64,000 nt of DNA, from positions 1,964,501 to 2,028,500 of the forward strand of contig CANJKZ010000977.1 in NCBI GenBank assembly GCA_947471745.1, in the 5' to 3' direction. The notes beneath the pieces are model-generated. The model was not told where the DNA came from. It saw nothing but the letters and a program-made list of their open reading frames with translations, and made no database searches. Source of the stretch: Closterium sp. Naga37s-1. Taxonomy: Eukaryota; Streptophyta; Zygnematophyceae; Desmidiales; Closteriaceae. This document shows positions 42,901 through 53,416 of the stretch, in pieces. The position numbers were made by a program, and so were the translations under genes. Each line of letters opens with the position of its first letter. Positions within the stretch are counted from its first letter, which is position 1.

Positions 42901-45812
42901 CACTCCTTTTGTATGTCTTCACCTGGCCTTACCCATCCCCTCCTTCCACTCCTGTTCACCTCCCTGCACCTCTTGAAACCCTAACCCACGCCTTCTTCTC
43001 TCCCTCACCTGCTCTTTTCCATCTCCTCCTTCCTCTCCCTCCTCTCCTCCTCCACATGCCGCTGCAGCAGCTCTATCTCCCTTTCCTGCACCATACACCC
43101 GCAAACAGAAAGAACAGACATGGAAATAAGGTTGGAGAAAACCAAACAAGGGGATACAAAGTGGTTGGGATCGGTACAAACAAAAAATGCTTTCAATACA
43201 GATTTCACACAAGCACTCACCCTGGCTGCCAGCTTCGTTTCAGCACCAACGGCACGGCTCTGTGCTTCTCTCTCCTTGCTCTTCCAATCGCTCACAGTTA
43301 TCTCTGCCTCCTCTAAACGCCTCTCCACCCATCTAATCTCCTCCACGCCACCCTCCCTCCCCTCCTCCTCCTCCCCTCCCTTCCCCTCCTTCCCTTCCGT
43401 GTCCTCCTTCCCTTCCCCACCTTCTACCCCCTCCCCGCCTGCGCTGTTGGTCTTTCCACTCCTCCCAACCCTCTCTCTCAACCGCTCCAACTCCCCTCGC
43501 ACCCTCTCCAACTCCTCCACCCTCCCCCTCTCCCTCCTCCTCTCCTCCTCAACCTCCCTCACTCTCCTCTCCGCCTCCTCTGCAACCACCCTCCACCTCT
43601 CCCCTTCCACCCTCCCCTCCTCAACCCTCCTCTCCCCCTCCTTTCTCACTCGCTCCACCTCCTCCTCCCCTTCCTTTCTCACTCTCTCGACCTCCCTCTT
43701 TGCATCAACAACATCAGACTCTAGCTGAGAAAGCTCCACAGCCATTGCGACTGCTCGCTCCTCCATCTCCTCTCGCTGCCGTCGCACGGACTTAGCTGCA
43801 AGCTCGATAACAGCTGAAACCCTCTGCACTCCTGCTTCAAACCTTGCAACCACGTCTTCTTCATCTCCTGCTGACGCTTTTGCTGATGCTGCTGCTCCCG
43901 CTGCTGCTGCTGCTGGTTTAGCAGGGCTAGCATCGTCAGTGGTACTTTCCCCCTTACCAGTGCCGCTGCCAGTGTCCCTCACTCCACCACCACCACCACT
44001 GCTTCCCTCCACCTCTCCCTCACTCCTCTTCCCATCACCCATCCTCCCATCACCCACCCTCCCATGCCCCATCTTCCCACCAAACATCCCTTCAAACATC
44101 TTCTCAATCCGCTCCGCTTCCCTCCCCAATCTCCCCACAGCACGACGCACACTCCCCTCCACCGCCTCTACATGCCTCACAGCCGCCCCCCTCTGTAACA
44201 CTGCAACCTCTCTCTCCTTCACCGCACCATCCCTCTCACCACTCAACCGTTTCGTAATCTCTTTCACCGCACTCTCCCGCTCCCTCACCGCTCCATCCCG
44301 CTCCTTTATAAGCCGCTCCAACTTACTGATAGCCACCTCTCTCTCCCGCACCGCCCGCTCTTTCTCCTGCACGGCCCCATCCCTCTCTCCCCGAGCCTCG
44401 TCCCGCTCCTTCCGAGCCTCGTTCCGATCCTTCACCGCAGCTGCGGTGGCAGCTTCGGCGACAGATTTCTCCTCCTCTGCTTCTTTCTTTCTCTTAACCG
44501 CCTCCTCTACTATATGCCGCAACTTTTTCAGCATCTCAGCTTTCGTTCTTTCCATCTCTGCCCGTTCAGCCTCTGCCCGCCGCTGCCCGTCCGCCGCCCG
44601 GGCAGCTTCTTCTACTGCGCAAGAAGCCTTTCTTTCTGCCCGTTTCGCCTGCTCCTCTGCTGCCACTCTAGCATCCTTTTCCCGGGCCAAGGCAGCCTTT
44701 AACTCATCTAACTCATCTACCTGCCGCACCACCTCCTTCAGGGAACCTGCATCTGCGGTCACTGCGGAAATCCCCGCTGTGGGGGGCCGTCCCCCAGAGG
44801 GGGGAATCCCCGCTGTGGGGGGGCTTCCCCCAGAGGGGGGAATTCCCCCCGTGGAGGGAATCCCTGCTGTGGGGAGAATTCCATCTGCACCGGAAATGCC
44901 TGTTGTGGCGTCATTCGGACGTGCCAAATCTACTCCTGCGTCTGTATTCTGCGCTGCTGTTGCAGCAGCAGTTGGACCAGCGTTCTGCCCTCTACCTTTC
45001 CCCTTCCCCTTTTTCTTCTTCTTTTTCCCGCCCTTTGTCCGCTGATCCCCTTGACCCTGTTCCCCAGCTCCCCCTCTCGCTCCTGCTGCTCCCCCTGCGC
45101 CTATGCCATTCGTCTCACTCTCCTCCTCTCCTTCCCGCTCGCCTGTTTCCTGTTCCGATTCATCCTCGTTAGCAGATCCCTCGTTAGTGGCAGCAACCTC
45201 GTTAGGAGTGCCTTCGTTAGCAGATCCCACGTGCGACAACCCACTCGCCTCCTCTTCTCCACTCAACCCGGTCCCCTCCTCCCTTCCTTCTCCATCCAAC
45301 CCGCTCTCCTCCATTGCACCAGGCTCCTCCGTTTCGCCTCCCTCTCCATCCAATTCATCCTCCTCTGCTTCCCTTCCAATCCCACTCTCTCTCCCCGCAC
45401 CGCTTTCCCCCTCCCTTTCCCCACCTTCCTCCGCTTCTCCTCCGCCTGTTCCGCCTGTTCCGCCTGGCCCAATTGCTCCGCCAATCCCATCCTTTCCAAA
45501 CCGATCCTCTCCAATCCGCGCCTCCCCAACCCGATCCTGACTGTCAATCAGCTTCGGAGCAACCCCGGGAATAGAATCCGTTAGCGACGGCTTGGCTGGT
45601 TCGGAAATCGCGAGAACGGGCGGAGCGGCGAGGTTCGCGGCGGGAGTCACGGCGGGGGGTGCGGCGGGAATTGCGGCGGCGGACTGCTCGGAAGGTGCCG
45701 CCGGCCGCGCGATCGAGGAAAGGAGGGCCGGCCGCACTTCGGCAGCTTCGCGGAAATCGTCGTCGTCCGCGTCGAAGAGAGAGAGGTCCTCATCGTCGCC
45801 GGCCCACTCCAT
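39945..45812 (-). CDS. Large coiled-coil protein, 5 exons, 1124 aa, function unknown
   Basis: Minus-strand exons 43221-45812, 43009-43085, 41918-42029, 41381-41506 and 39945-40412 join in frame. ATG at 45812 (MEWAGDDEDLSLFDADDDDF). The N-terminus is acidic, followed by an Ala/Pro/Glu/Gly-rich disordered region, a Lys patch (GGKKKKKKGKGKG, about residue 270) and a repeated PPSGG/PPTAGI segment. From about residue 355 to near the C-terminus it is a long heptad-rich coiled coil (Glu/Arg/Lys/Ala), ending in a Gly-rich tail. It resembles no named family to me; long plant coiled-coil proteins often act as scaffolds or tethers. No membrane segment. Exons 3, 4 and 5 are surrounded by partial copies of themselves. 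Confidence 0.75.
40443..40492 (-). repeat. Coiled-coil gene exon 5 acceptor-side echo
   Basis: Minus-strand CACACAG followed by a copy of an inner piece of exon 5 (AGAGGGCAGCAGAGGAGGCA), about 30 bases before the real exon 5 acceptor at 40413-40414. Confidence 0.7.
40560..40745 (-). repeat. 20-21 bp minisatellite made of 5' splice sites
   Basis: About nine tandem units, each containing CAGGTGAGGGAAGAGG on the minus strand, that is a consensus 5' splice site (CAG/GTGAGG). The array continues directly from the last exon 4 echo, whose donor has the same sequence. A few more units lie at 40852-40912. Confidence 0.9.
40738..41290 (-). repeat. Coiled-coil gene exon 4 donor-side echoes (four)
   Basis: Copies of the exon 4 end (KEEAAAGSAVAEEMEEMRxQ) with CAG/GTGAGG donors at about 41222-41285, 41053-41116, 40908-40966 and 40740-40787. 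They shorten with distance from exon 4 (41381-41506). Confidence 0.92.
41787..41880 (-). repeat. Coiled-coil gene exon 3 donor-side echo
   Basis: Copy of the exon 3 end (KEREAGRRLKEALEGLQREG) with a GTGAGTG donor. The 5' part of the exon and the acceptor are missing. Confidence 0.9.
42115..42688 (-). repeat. Coiled-coil gene exon 3 acceptor-side echoes (four)
   Basis: Minus-strand partial copies of exon 3 (ELQQxEGALRKER...RLxEALEG), each with a CAG acceptor, at 42613-42688, 42438-42533, 42288-42362 and 42115-42212; the complete exon is 41918-42029. Three end at a shared GGGCGATTGCACC-type sequence, so they are themselves tandem repeats. Confidence 0.92.
43086..43220 (-). other. In-frame 135-bp intron of the coiled-coil gene
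   Basis: GTGAGTGC donor and GGTGCAG acceptor. The sequence is 45 codons without a stop, so retention would add a Cys/Val-rich stretch that interrupts the coiled coil. I call it an intron because the encoded residues are hydrophobic and unlike both sides. Confidence 0.7.
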
Positions 45813-45828
45813 GAACAACGGCGTTGAC

Positions 45829-45985
45829 TATCTCGTTGACTATCGTTGACTATTTCGTCAAATATCGTTGACTATCGTTTATTGTCGAAGAGAGAGCGGT
45901 CCTCATCGTCGCCACACCCCACCCCATGCACTACCTCGTTGACTATCGTTGACTATCGTTGACTATCTCGTTGACTATCTTGCAT
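45829..45985. promoter_or_regulatory. TTGACT (W-box-like) repeat cluster upstream of the coiled-coil gene
   Basis: Seven or more copies of GTTGACTAT, often 11 bp apart (ATCGTTGACT), lie just upstream of the minus-strand start codon. TTGAC(C/T) is the core of the WRKY W-box. Inside the cluster, 45886-45925 is a second copy of the exon 1 start region, with an ATG but a shifted frame. Confidence 0.6.
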
Positions 45986-46531
45986 CCATGCGCGACAGGA
46001 TGGACCAGTCCTATTGGTCTATTTTAAAACGGATCAACATGCACGGATGCACCAGACGAGTCTGCGAACTAGACTCGACTGCCAGTGCCAGGCTCTCTCG
46101 CTTCGATGGTTCGCATGGCAACCGCGGCGATGCGAATTGTGCTGCTCACTCCATGCGCATCGCAGGGCCGCAGATCACATAGCTGTGACATCGCATCGCG
46201 GCGGAGAGAAGCTCTACGGCGGAACACCGTGCGCTGAAATCAATGCCTGGTCAAGCTAGGACTTGATCTCATTACTGAATGACTTCGTTCGTATGGAGTG
46301 GACAAGTGGAAACCAGAAGTGTCAGACGAATCCTAGAGAATGTCGAAATCTTCCTTGTAAGCTGAACGGGTTCATTATACAAGCAGATAACGTGGATTCG
46401 TGTGTTAATAACATAAACTGCACAATGTTAAATTATTATAATCAGTACGGTAACTAAAAATTCATAGTCTATCTACAAGTAGGTAACACCGAATCACACC
46501 CCTAAAACTTTAGAAGTAACGCGCCAAAGAA
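45986..46531. other. Intergenic, nothing recognised
   Basis: AT-rich spacer between the convergent/tandem ends of two minus-strand genes. No frame over 85 codons. Confidence 0.5.
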
Positions 46532-49500
46532 TCATCGTGATAAATGTACCCCCTGATGACCAAACACATGGTGAGACGATGCAACACCATACTGCAATCC
46601 AGTCATCCCACCACCCACACCCACTCCCATACCAGCACCAACACCAGCACCAGCAGCAACACCAGCAACATTCGCAGCAGAATGTGCGCGGGGCAGCGAG
46701 GCGGGCAGCACGAGATATTTGCTATGCAGCCCGAGTCTTCTAAGAGCCGTCCGCAGCTGCTGCAGGTGCATGGAGCGGGGAATAAAGGCGTCCACCCCCG
46801 CAAGCATACACTGCTCCATTGCCGCATCCAGCCCCACCTGGTCGTACCGGCTTAGATCCGCCACCACCACTATCAGCGTACGATCCGGCGACGACGCAGC
46901 ACCTGCTGCAGCAGCAGGGGCAGAAGTAACAGCAGCAGCAGCAGCAGCAGCAGCAGGGGAGGAGGATGATGCAGTTAAGGAAGAGGGTTCCACTGTCGCT
47001 TGCTCTTGTCGCTGTACCGTCTCCTGTTCCCCCTCCAATTGCTGCTTTGCACTATCGCTCACCTCACTCCTCGCCTCCTCACTCCTCCCCTCGTCCTCCT
47101 CGCCCTCCTCACTCAGCACCTTGAGCCCTCCCAGCGACCTCATGTCCCCATCAACGCGCCCACACCCACCACCACCACCTGCAGAAGCCCCAGCACCAGC
47201 AAAGCCAGTACCTGCAGCAGCAGCAGCAGCGCCAGAAGTGCCAACAGGAGTGGCGGTGCCGAGAGTGAGGCGGCGGGACAGCAGTGCTCGCTCGGCACGC
47301 CTGATGTCGCGAATGGCCGCCTGCCCCGCCCTGCTCGTGGCCTGCTCCAAGTCTAGGACCACCAGGGAGAATAGCACTCCCCCACTCCCACCACCCGCAG
47401 CAGCAGCAGGAGGAGGAGGAGAAACAGCGGTGGCAGCAGAAGCAGGAGTGTTGTGTGAGGCAGTGGTGGTGGCACTGGTGGCAGATGATAAGCCAGCAGG
47501 AGCAGGAGGAGTGGCAGGGGAGGGAGGGAGAGTGCCGTAGAGAGCAGTCTGCTCGTATTTCCACGCAGCTTCCTGCACTGACGTGGCACTCACCACGTCA
47601 AACCCGCAGCGCTCCAGCTGGTGCGCCAGGTCATTGCGCCCCGTGGTCACTCCGTCCGCTATCAGAGCACGCACTAACGAGGATGAGGACGCGACGCTTG
47701 GGGAGGAGGAGTGCGAGGAGGAGTGGGAGAAGGCGGAGGGGAGGGAGGAGGAAGAGGAGGCGGGGTACAACCGGGAGGTGAGCGGGCGGGAGAGGGAGGA
47801 GGAGAACGGGAGAGTGGAAGTGGGGTTGGTGTGAGTGTTTGTATTAGTGGTGGGTTGGAAGGAGAATGCTGAGCGGTGGGAGTGGTGGTGGTGGTGGGAT
47901 GGAGAGGTGTCCGCGTTATTGAGAGCATCACTGCTGATATTGCGACGCATGCCCGTGAGAGAGGAATACGCTGCGAGAAAATCAAATGAACAACAAGGGG
48001 AAGAGGGGGAGTGGAGGAGGGGAATGGGGGGTAGAGAGGGGGCAAGGCAGAAAGGTTAAGAGACCTGGCAGCAAGACGAAAGGGCTGCTAACGCGTATGG
48101 CACAGGAGCTTCGATATAAGGACACTGGAACAGCAGCTGGTGCTACATGGCGAAAGGAACTTTGGTTGCAGTGACATAAACGAAAGGACCATGGGTTGCA
48201 GGGTTGTAACATGCAACGCACCATATTTCGGCAGCTCGCACGAACGTCGGATAGCTAGCTTCGTCTGTACGGGCTTTAAGTGAGCCCCCGCGCCTCCGCC
48301 CAGGCCTTCCGCGCCCGAACCAACGAGCGCTGGCGCGTTGACAGGGGAAGGCAACGCCGCTGCAACTGGCGCCGCAACTGGCGGAGTCAAAGGCAAGGCT
48401 GCTTCTAACGCTTCACCCGCCCCTCCTGCCCCTCCCGCTCCTCCCGCTCCTCCCGCTCCTCCCACTCCTCCTGCCGCCCCTGATTCGGTCGCAGCTTCGC
48501 TCTCCCCCAATGAGAGCCTCCCTGACAGCTGTCGCTCAGAAGACGACGACGAAAGCCGCCCAGTTACCCCCACTCCCGCCACCGTGCCCGAGTCTTGGCC
48601 CGCGCCTGCGTGACCTCCGCGCACCCCCCCGCCGCCGCCGCCGCCGCCGCTCGCGCGCCTGCTGGCGGAGACAGGCTCCATGACGTGGCGCCTGGAGCCG
48701 CCGGAATTGCCGCCGCAAGTGGCGCTGCTGCCGAACGGGGCGGAGCCAAGCTGGTAGAGATCGCTGCAGCTGCTGGCCGCGTCGCTGTCGTCTGGGCAGG
48801 GGAGACAGAGGGGTGGAGAGGGGTAGGGGGCGGTGGAGAGGGGTGGGGAAGGGTGAGGTTGAGGCAGGAGTCATTATGTGGCTAGACGAAGGAGAGAGTT
48901 AAGCATGAGGTAAGGAGTTACGGGAGGGGCAGACTAGAAGTGGATACGAAGGGTCAGAGCGCGGACTGCAAGTGACTCACCGCCCTTGATATCACAACCA
49001 CTCACCGTCACTCACCGCCCCTCACCGCCCCTCACCGCCCCTCACCGCCCCTCACCGCCCCTCACCGCCCCTCACCGCCCCTCACCGCCCCTCAACGCCC
49101 CTCACCGCCTTTCACCACCTCTCCCACCACTCACCGCCCACGGATTCCTCGTCCACGGAGTGCATGCCGTACAGACTCCCCGCCGATGCGTTCCGCTGCA
49201 GCCATTCCTCGGTTTCGCCCGCCGCAAACGACGGCGGAAAAGGCGGCAAGCCGCCTCCGCCTCCGCCGCCGCCTCCGCCGCCGCCATCCACGTCGAACCC
49301 ATGCGCGGAAGCTGCGCTCAGCGCGGCCGCCGATCCTCCCCCGCTTCCTGAAGACGCCGGGATGACGGCGCAAATCGCGCCGCAAACTGCGCCGAGCGCG
49401 TCGGTGCGCGCGCTGGCGAATAACCGCACGCGCGCGCAGCTGCCTCCGCGCTTCAGCAGAAGCAACTCCGCCGAGACTATATCGCGGCCGAAGAGCGCGG

Positions 49501-50380
49501 CGCGGAGAACGTCCTCGCATCGGCGGAACGGCGCGGAGGCGCTGGCGGGGCGGAAGAGCCGCTCCGCAAACCGACCTTCCGCGAATCGACCCAGGCGCAT
49601 GATCTCCCCTTCCGCCCATCCCGTCAGTTCCGCCATGCGCCTGTTCCAAAGCGCGCACACCAAGTCCCGGTCGACCGCAAACACCGCCACGGGGAGCTCA
49701 TTGGCGGTAATCGGCAAGTCCCCGCTAAGGCTTGCGCTCAGAAGCGCTGCGCCAGAGGCTAAGGCTCCGCCGGGATTTGCGCCGAAGGTGTTTGCGCCGA
49801 GGGTTGCGCCAGCGGGCGGGGTGCGCTCCCCGGAAAGCGAATGCGCGGGGGAGCTGGGGGGCTGCAGCGGGCCGGCTAGCTCCGTGACGAAGTCTAACGC
49901 GGCCCGCCGATTAATCTCCTGCTCTACCAGGCGGTCCGACGCGGTCGCGAAGGACGCGAGGCTGCTGGTTTCTGACGACGCGAGCGACAGGAGCGAGTCG
50001 GCGGACGCGTGCCGCGCCGCCAACCCGCGGAACATCGGCCAGTTACCGCCGCGGCCGCCGCCGCCGCCGCCACCACCGCTACCGCCACCAGCACTTCCTG
50101 GCGGGGTGCTACTGGTGCTGTGGCTGGGGCTTTGACCGTTACTGTGACTGTAACTGTAGTTTTGACTGTGATTCTGACTGTAATTCTTGCTGTGGCTTTG
50201 ACTGAGATGGTGGTGGGACGACGATCGCGGTACGGGCGTGGGATGAGCTGCGGGAGTAAAGGAAAGGCCCATGGCCGTGGGAGACGGTGCAGGGGAGAAC
50301 GAAAGCCCGTGGGACGACGATCGCGGTACGGGCGTGGGCGGGGCGGCGGGAGTGAAGGAGAGACCGTGCGCGAAACCCAT
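46532..50380 (-). CDS. PAS domain plus pseudo-receiver protein (about 1084 aa from this ATG)
   Basis: Exons 49135-50380, 48222-48791 and 46532-47970 join in one frame; exon 2's donor is TATG/GTGCGT. Exon 1 has Ser/His-rich N-terminal repeats (HGLSFTPA) and a PAS domain at about residues 225-330 (ELPVAVFAVDRDLVCALWN, MAELTGWAEGEIM). Exon 2 is disordered and Gly/Ala-rich. Exon 3 carries a response-regulator-like fold from about residue 700 (VRALIADGVTTGRNDLAHQL, SLVVLDLE, GVDAFIPRSMHLQQLRTALRRL), split by low-complexity inserts. The acidic pair is reduced to one Asp and the conserved Lys is Arg, so it is probably a pseudo-receiver that does not take phosphate normally. No kinase domain is present. 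The frame stays open to about 50597, so an upstream exon with the true start is likely. Confidence 0.72.
48976..49120 (-). repeat. 10-bp minisatellite made of 5' splice sites
   Basis: Eight perfect tandem GGGCGGTGAG units (49011-49090, minus strand) with degenerate ones on both sides, starting 15 bases after the real exon 1 donor GGGCG/GTGAGT (GT at 49133-49134). The unit equals the donor sequence itself. Confidence 0.92.
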
Positions 50381-53300
50381 GGCCGTGGGGGACGGTGCAG
50401 GGGAGAACGAAAGGCCGTGGGAGAAATTAAGGCCGAGACTGCTCTGCTGCGGCTGACGTGGCAGGCTTAGGAGCGTCGACCACGCGTCCGATCGACCTCC
50501 GTCACCGGGAGCGCTCCCCGTGCCGCTTCCGACCCCGTTAAGGAGTCCTCCGCTAACCCCGGTTAAAGCCGTGGCCCAACTATCAGCTTCAACTTCGAAG
50601 TATTATAGCTTGGAACTTGGTTGTCCCAGGCAGTTCTGTGGCGAGAAGTTTGTCTTTTCCGAGATTCCATTTTTTTCATCCAATAAGGGTCTCGTTACGC
50701 ACACTCCATGTTTGTCCTGCTACTGTTCCTAAGAAGTTGCACCCCGCCTTTAAGCTGCTGAAAGCTCCGCTTCCACTAGCAGTCCCCCCCGCTTCTCCTT
50801 TCCCGCTCTCATTATTAACGCCTCGGGTTTCGGTCCCAGGCCTTGCCGGTGCCCGTCTATTCCTGCGGCGTTCTCATGGGGATGGGGAAATCCGCCGCCA
50901 AATTTAACCTCGCGCTTGGACGAATTCGGCGGGTCGAGAGATAACGCGCGGGATGTGACCGGCAGGAGCGACACTCTCGTCGCCATGGTCGCAAATGGTG
51001 ACCGTGACCGGCGGCTGTTAGACGGCGAGCGTGACTGGCTGGCTGTTATACGCCGAGCCTGAGTGGTTGTAAGATGGAAATTCAGAGCGACTGTACAATG
51101 GTGATCAAGAGCGGCTGAAGGCCACTGAATTCGCCGAGCACTAAGATAAGCGAAGAGCGTGGAGCTTTACCAGCTGTCAGTTTCGCGATCAGTTTCACAC
51201 GTGTAAAATGAGCTGAGAAATAGGGAGGGTGCGTACTTCTATCAGCGCAGCTAGTGTGAAGCAGACACGGCCCAGGGGGACGGACAACCAGGCCAGGCTA
51301 CCAACCAAATTATCAGCTCAGCTGGCGTGTATTGTGTATGAATATCCGTGTGTCCGTGACTGATGGAGTGACGGAAAATCCATGGTGTTATCTCCTAGGA
51401 GTTTGGGATGACGGATACAGGAGGTGCCCGTGAGCGATGACGAGAGGTCCAGAAGCAGCGGATTCTAACCCTCAAATCCAGGGTGTTTATATCTGACATG
51501 TACATCCTAAATGTGTAACTATGTAGCCGAACTTTGCTAAACGCATGCTCCATCTGTCGTGAAATGCTTGATAACGACGTGGGCGTTTTGTTGATGTGGG
51601 ACCATCGGGAGTGGACTACCCTTCAAATGTGGTGGCACCAGTAACACGGAAATGTTTGGGTTTCGGGAAGGTGCCCTGGTTATCACAATTCCCCATTTTG
51701 GTTTTTGTTTCGTGAGGCTTGGGATCTCCACTCGATAGAAAGTCACCACAGCGCTGCCATACCTTTCGCCACAAGCATCGTCAGCCAACCAGCTACGTCC
51801 TTTCGGTTCGTCCAGACCAGCTCGTCGCCAAAACACTTTGGTGGGCAGCACAGAACGAGGAGCAGAATCAAGGACGGACACAGAAGACTTCTCCTTTCAA
51901 GGGCAGACTTACCGTTCAGCGGCCTGCAAGATGCCCACATGGCGATCTCTGATTTGTTGTAAGTATCGTGCTCTAGGTTCCTGAAGAAGTGGCTCGCCTA
52001 CGACCGTCAAATCCGCTAAGGTTTCAAGGGCTGCAATGACCCCATCTCTGATTGGATGGCCCTTTGCGACTCGTGTGATGTGGGGGCCGTAACTGGGAAT
52101 GGTAGGGCGATGGCTTCTTGCCCAGAAGTGCACCGAAGGCCGTTCATCTGACTATGCACTTCCCAGCGTTCCGGGACCATGGGAGGCCTCAACGGTTCAG
52201 CTCATCTCAACTGTCTGCGTGTCCGCAGCGCTGGCATCGACGGTGATGACAGTGTACGCGAGAGGCATTGCAATCGCGGAGTGCGGATCTCAAACAGTGA
52301 AGCAATACATCCGCCACGTCATCGCGCGTGGTTCTCAGCAGGATATTTTTCTTGAATGAGGGGCGAACAGTTCTCTCGTCACGTGACAGCTCGAGAAAGC
52401 GAACCGGAAAATGATTGTCCTGCCTGCTACTACCGATGTGGGTTCAGATTCTATCGGGCATTGATGTGCCCGGCATAGAAGTACCCCGAAATAAACCGGC
52501 GGTGAACCTGTAATTGTTGAACTCAGATCCTGTCCGCAGTTTTGACACCAACTGCTTATGCGTGTCAATCCGAGTCGCCCCACTTTCCAGTGTCAACAAC
52601 TGTAGCAGCTGGGTCAACTCGAGTCGCGCCCATGGAACTGCGCGACGAAGCCTCATTGGTGGGACACGAAAAATGTGTTGTGCGATTATATGAACGTGCC
52701 AAACTGTCAGGCGCAACACCACAGTGCAACCCCAACACCCACGTGTTGGGTGGCGATTTGTGGAACATCGCAGAATCAAGGTTTTGCAGATTTTTGATTA
52801 GGTGAGAGCGAATCGCCATGTTCATCGATGCGATGGTTCTGGTTGGATGGTATGCGCTGCGACTCTAGGCGAACAAGATATCCGATGATTTTGACAGGCT
52901 GACATTGAACGATTTTTTGACACCAACCAACAATGTATGCTTGTGTCAAAATTCCAAAAGACACTGGTGTCAAAACTACGAACTAGCCCTCATTGTGGCG
53001 AATTTTTGCATGCGAAACCTCTCCACTTGAGAAATTTCGACCCCCTCTCTGGTCAAAAGCACGCCCCACGTCCTGACTCCCGAACCTGAGAAGGCGGATG
53101 ATAAAATGTGTCAACCTCCAACCTATCCCCATGAAAACAAAAAGCAGTTAACCACATGTGAACTGCCTAATCTACAGTGCACGAATGGCATTCTCGCGCG
53201 TGTTCGGTGAACTGTGCAGTTCCCTTCCTGACTCTGCAGCATCACGTGACTCGGGAAAACGTGAGCCACTCACGTTGCGGGAAAAATGCGTGAACGTCCT

Positions 53301-53416
53301 TGATTTTCAAAGAGTTTCGTAGTTACACGAGAATCTCAGTAGTCTTACAGAAACTATGCACACAAAAATTTCCTAATATGCAGTATACTGGTAAGATATA
53401 CCATAAACACGATGAA
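50381..53416. other. Intergenic, possible upstream exon of the PAS gene
   Basis: 50381-50597 is in frame with the PAS gene and probably coding or 5' exon. A minus-strand frame at 50750-50986 (starting MATRVSLLPVTSRALS) could be a first exon but I find no clear donor. From 51000 to 53416 nothing is recognised. Confidence 0.4.

Noticed and set aside
43939..45045. 368-codon plus-strand open frame, Ser/Thr/Pro-rich
   Set aside because: Exact antisense of the coiled-coil gene; its composition is the complement of Glu/Arg/Lys codons.
50750..50986. 78-codon minus-strand frame as a first exon of the PAS gene
   Set aside because: Codon use looks plausible but no donor in the right phase could be found to join it to 50597.
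52538..52974. 12-bp inverted repeat GTTTTGACACCA flanking 437 bp, possible MITE
   Set aside because: No matching target duplication outside (CGCA on the left, TACG on the right) and the match does not extend.
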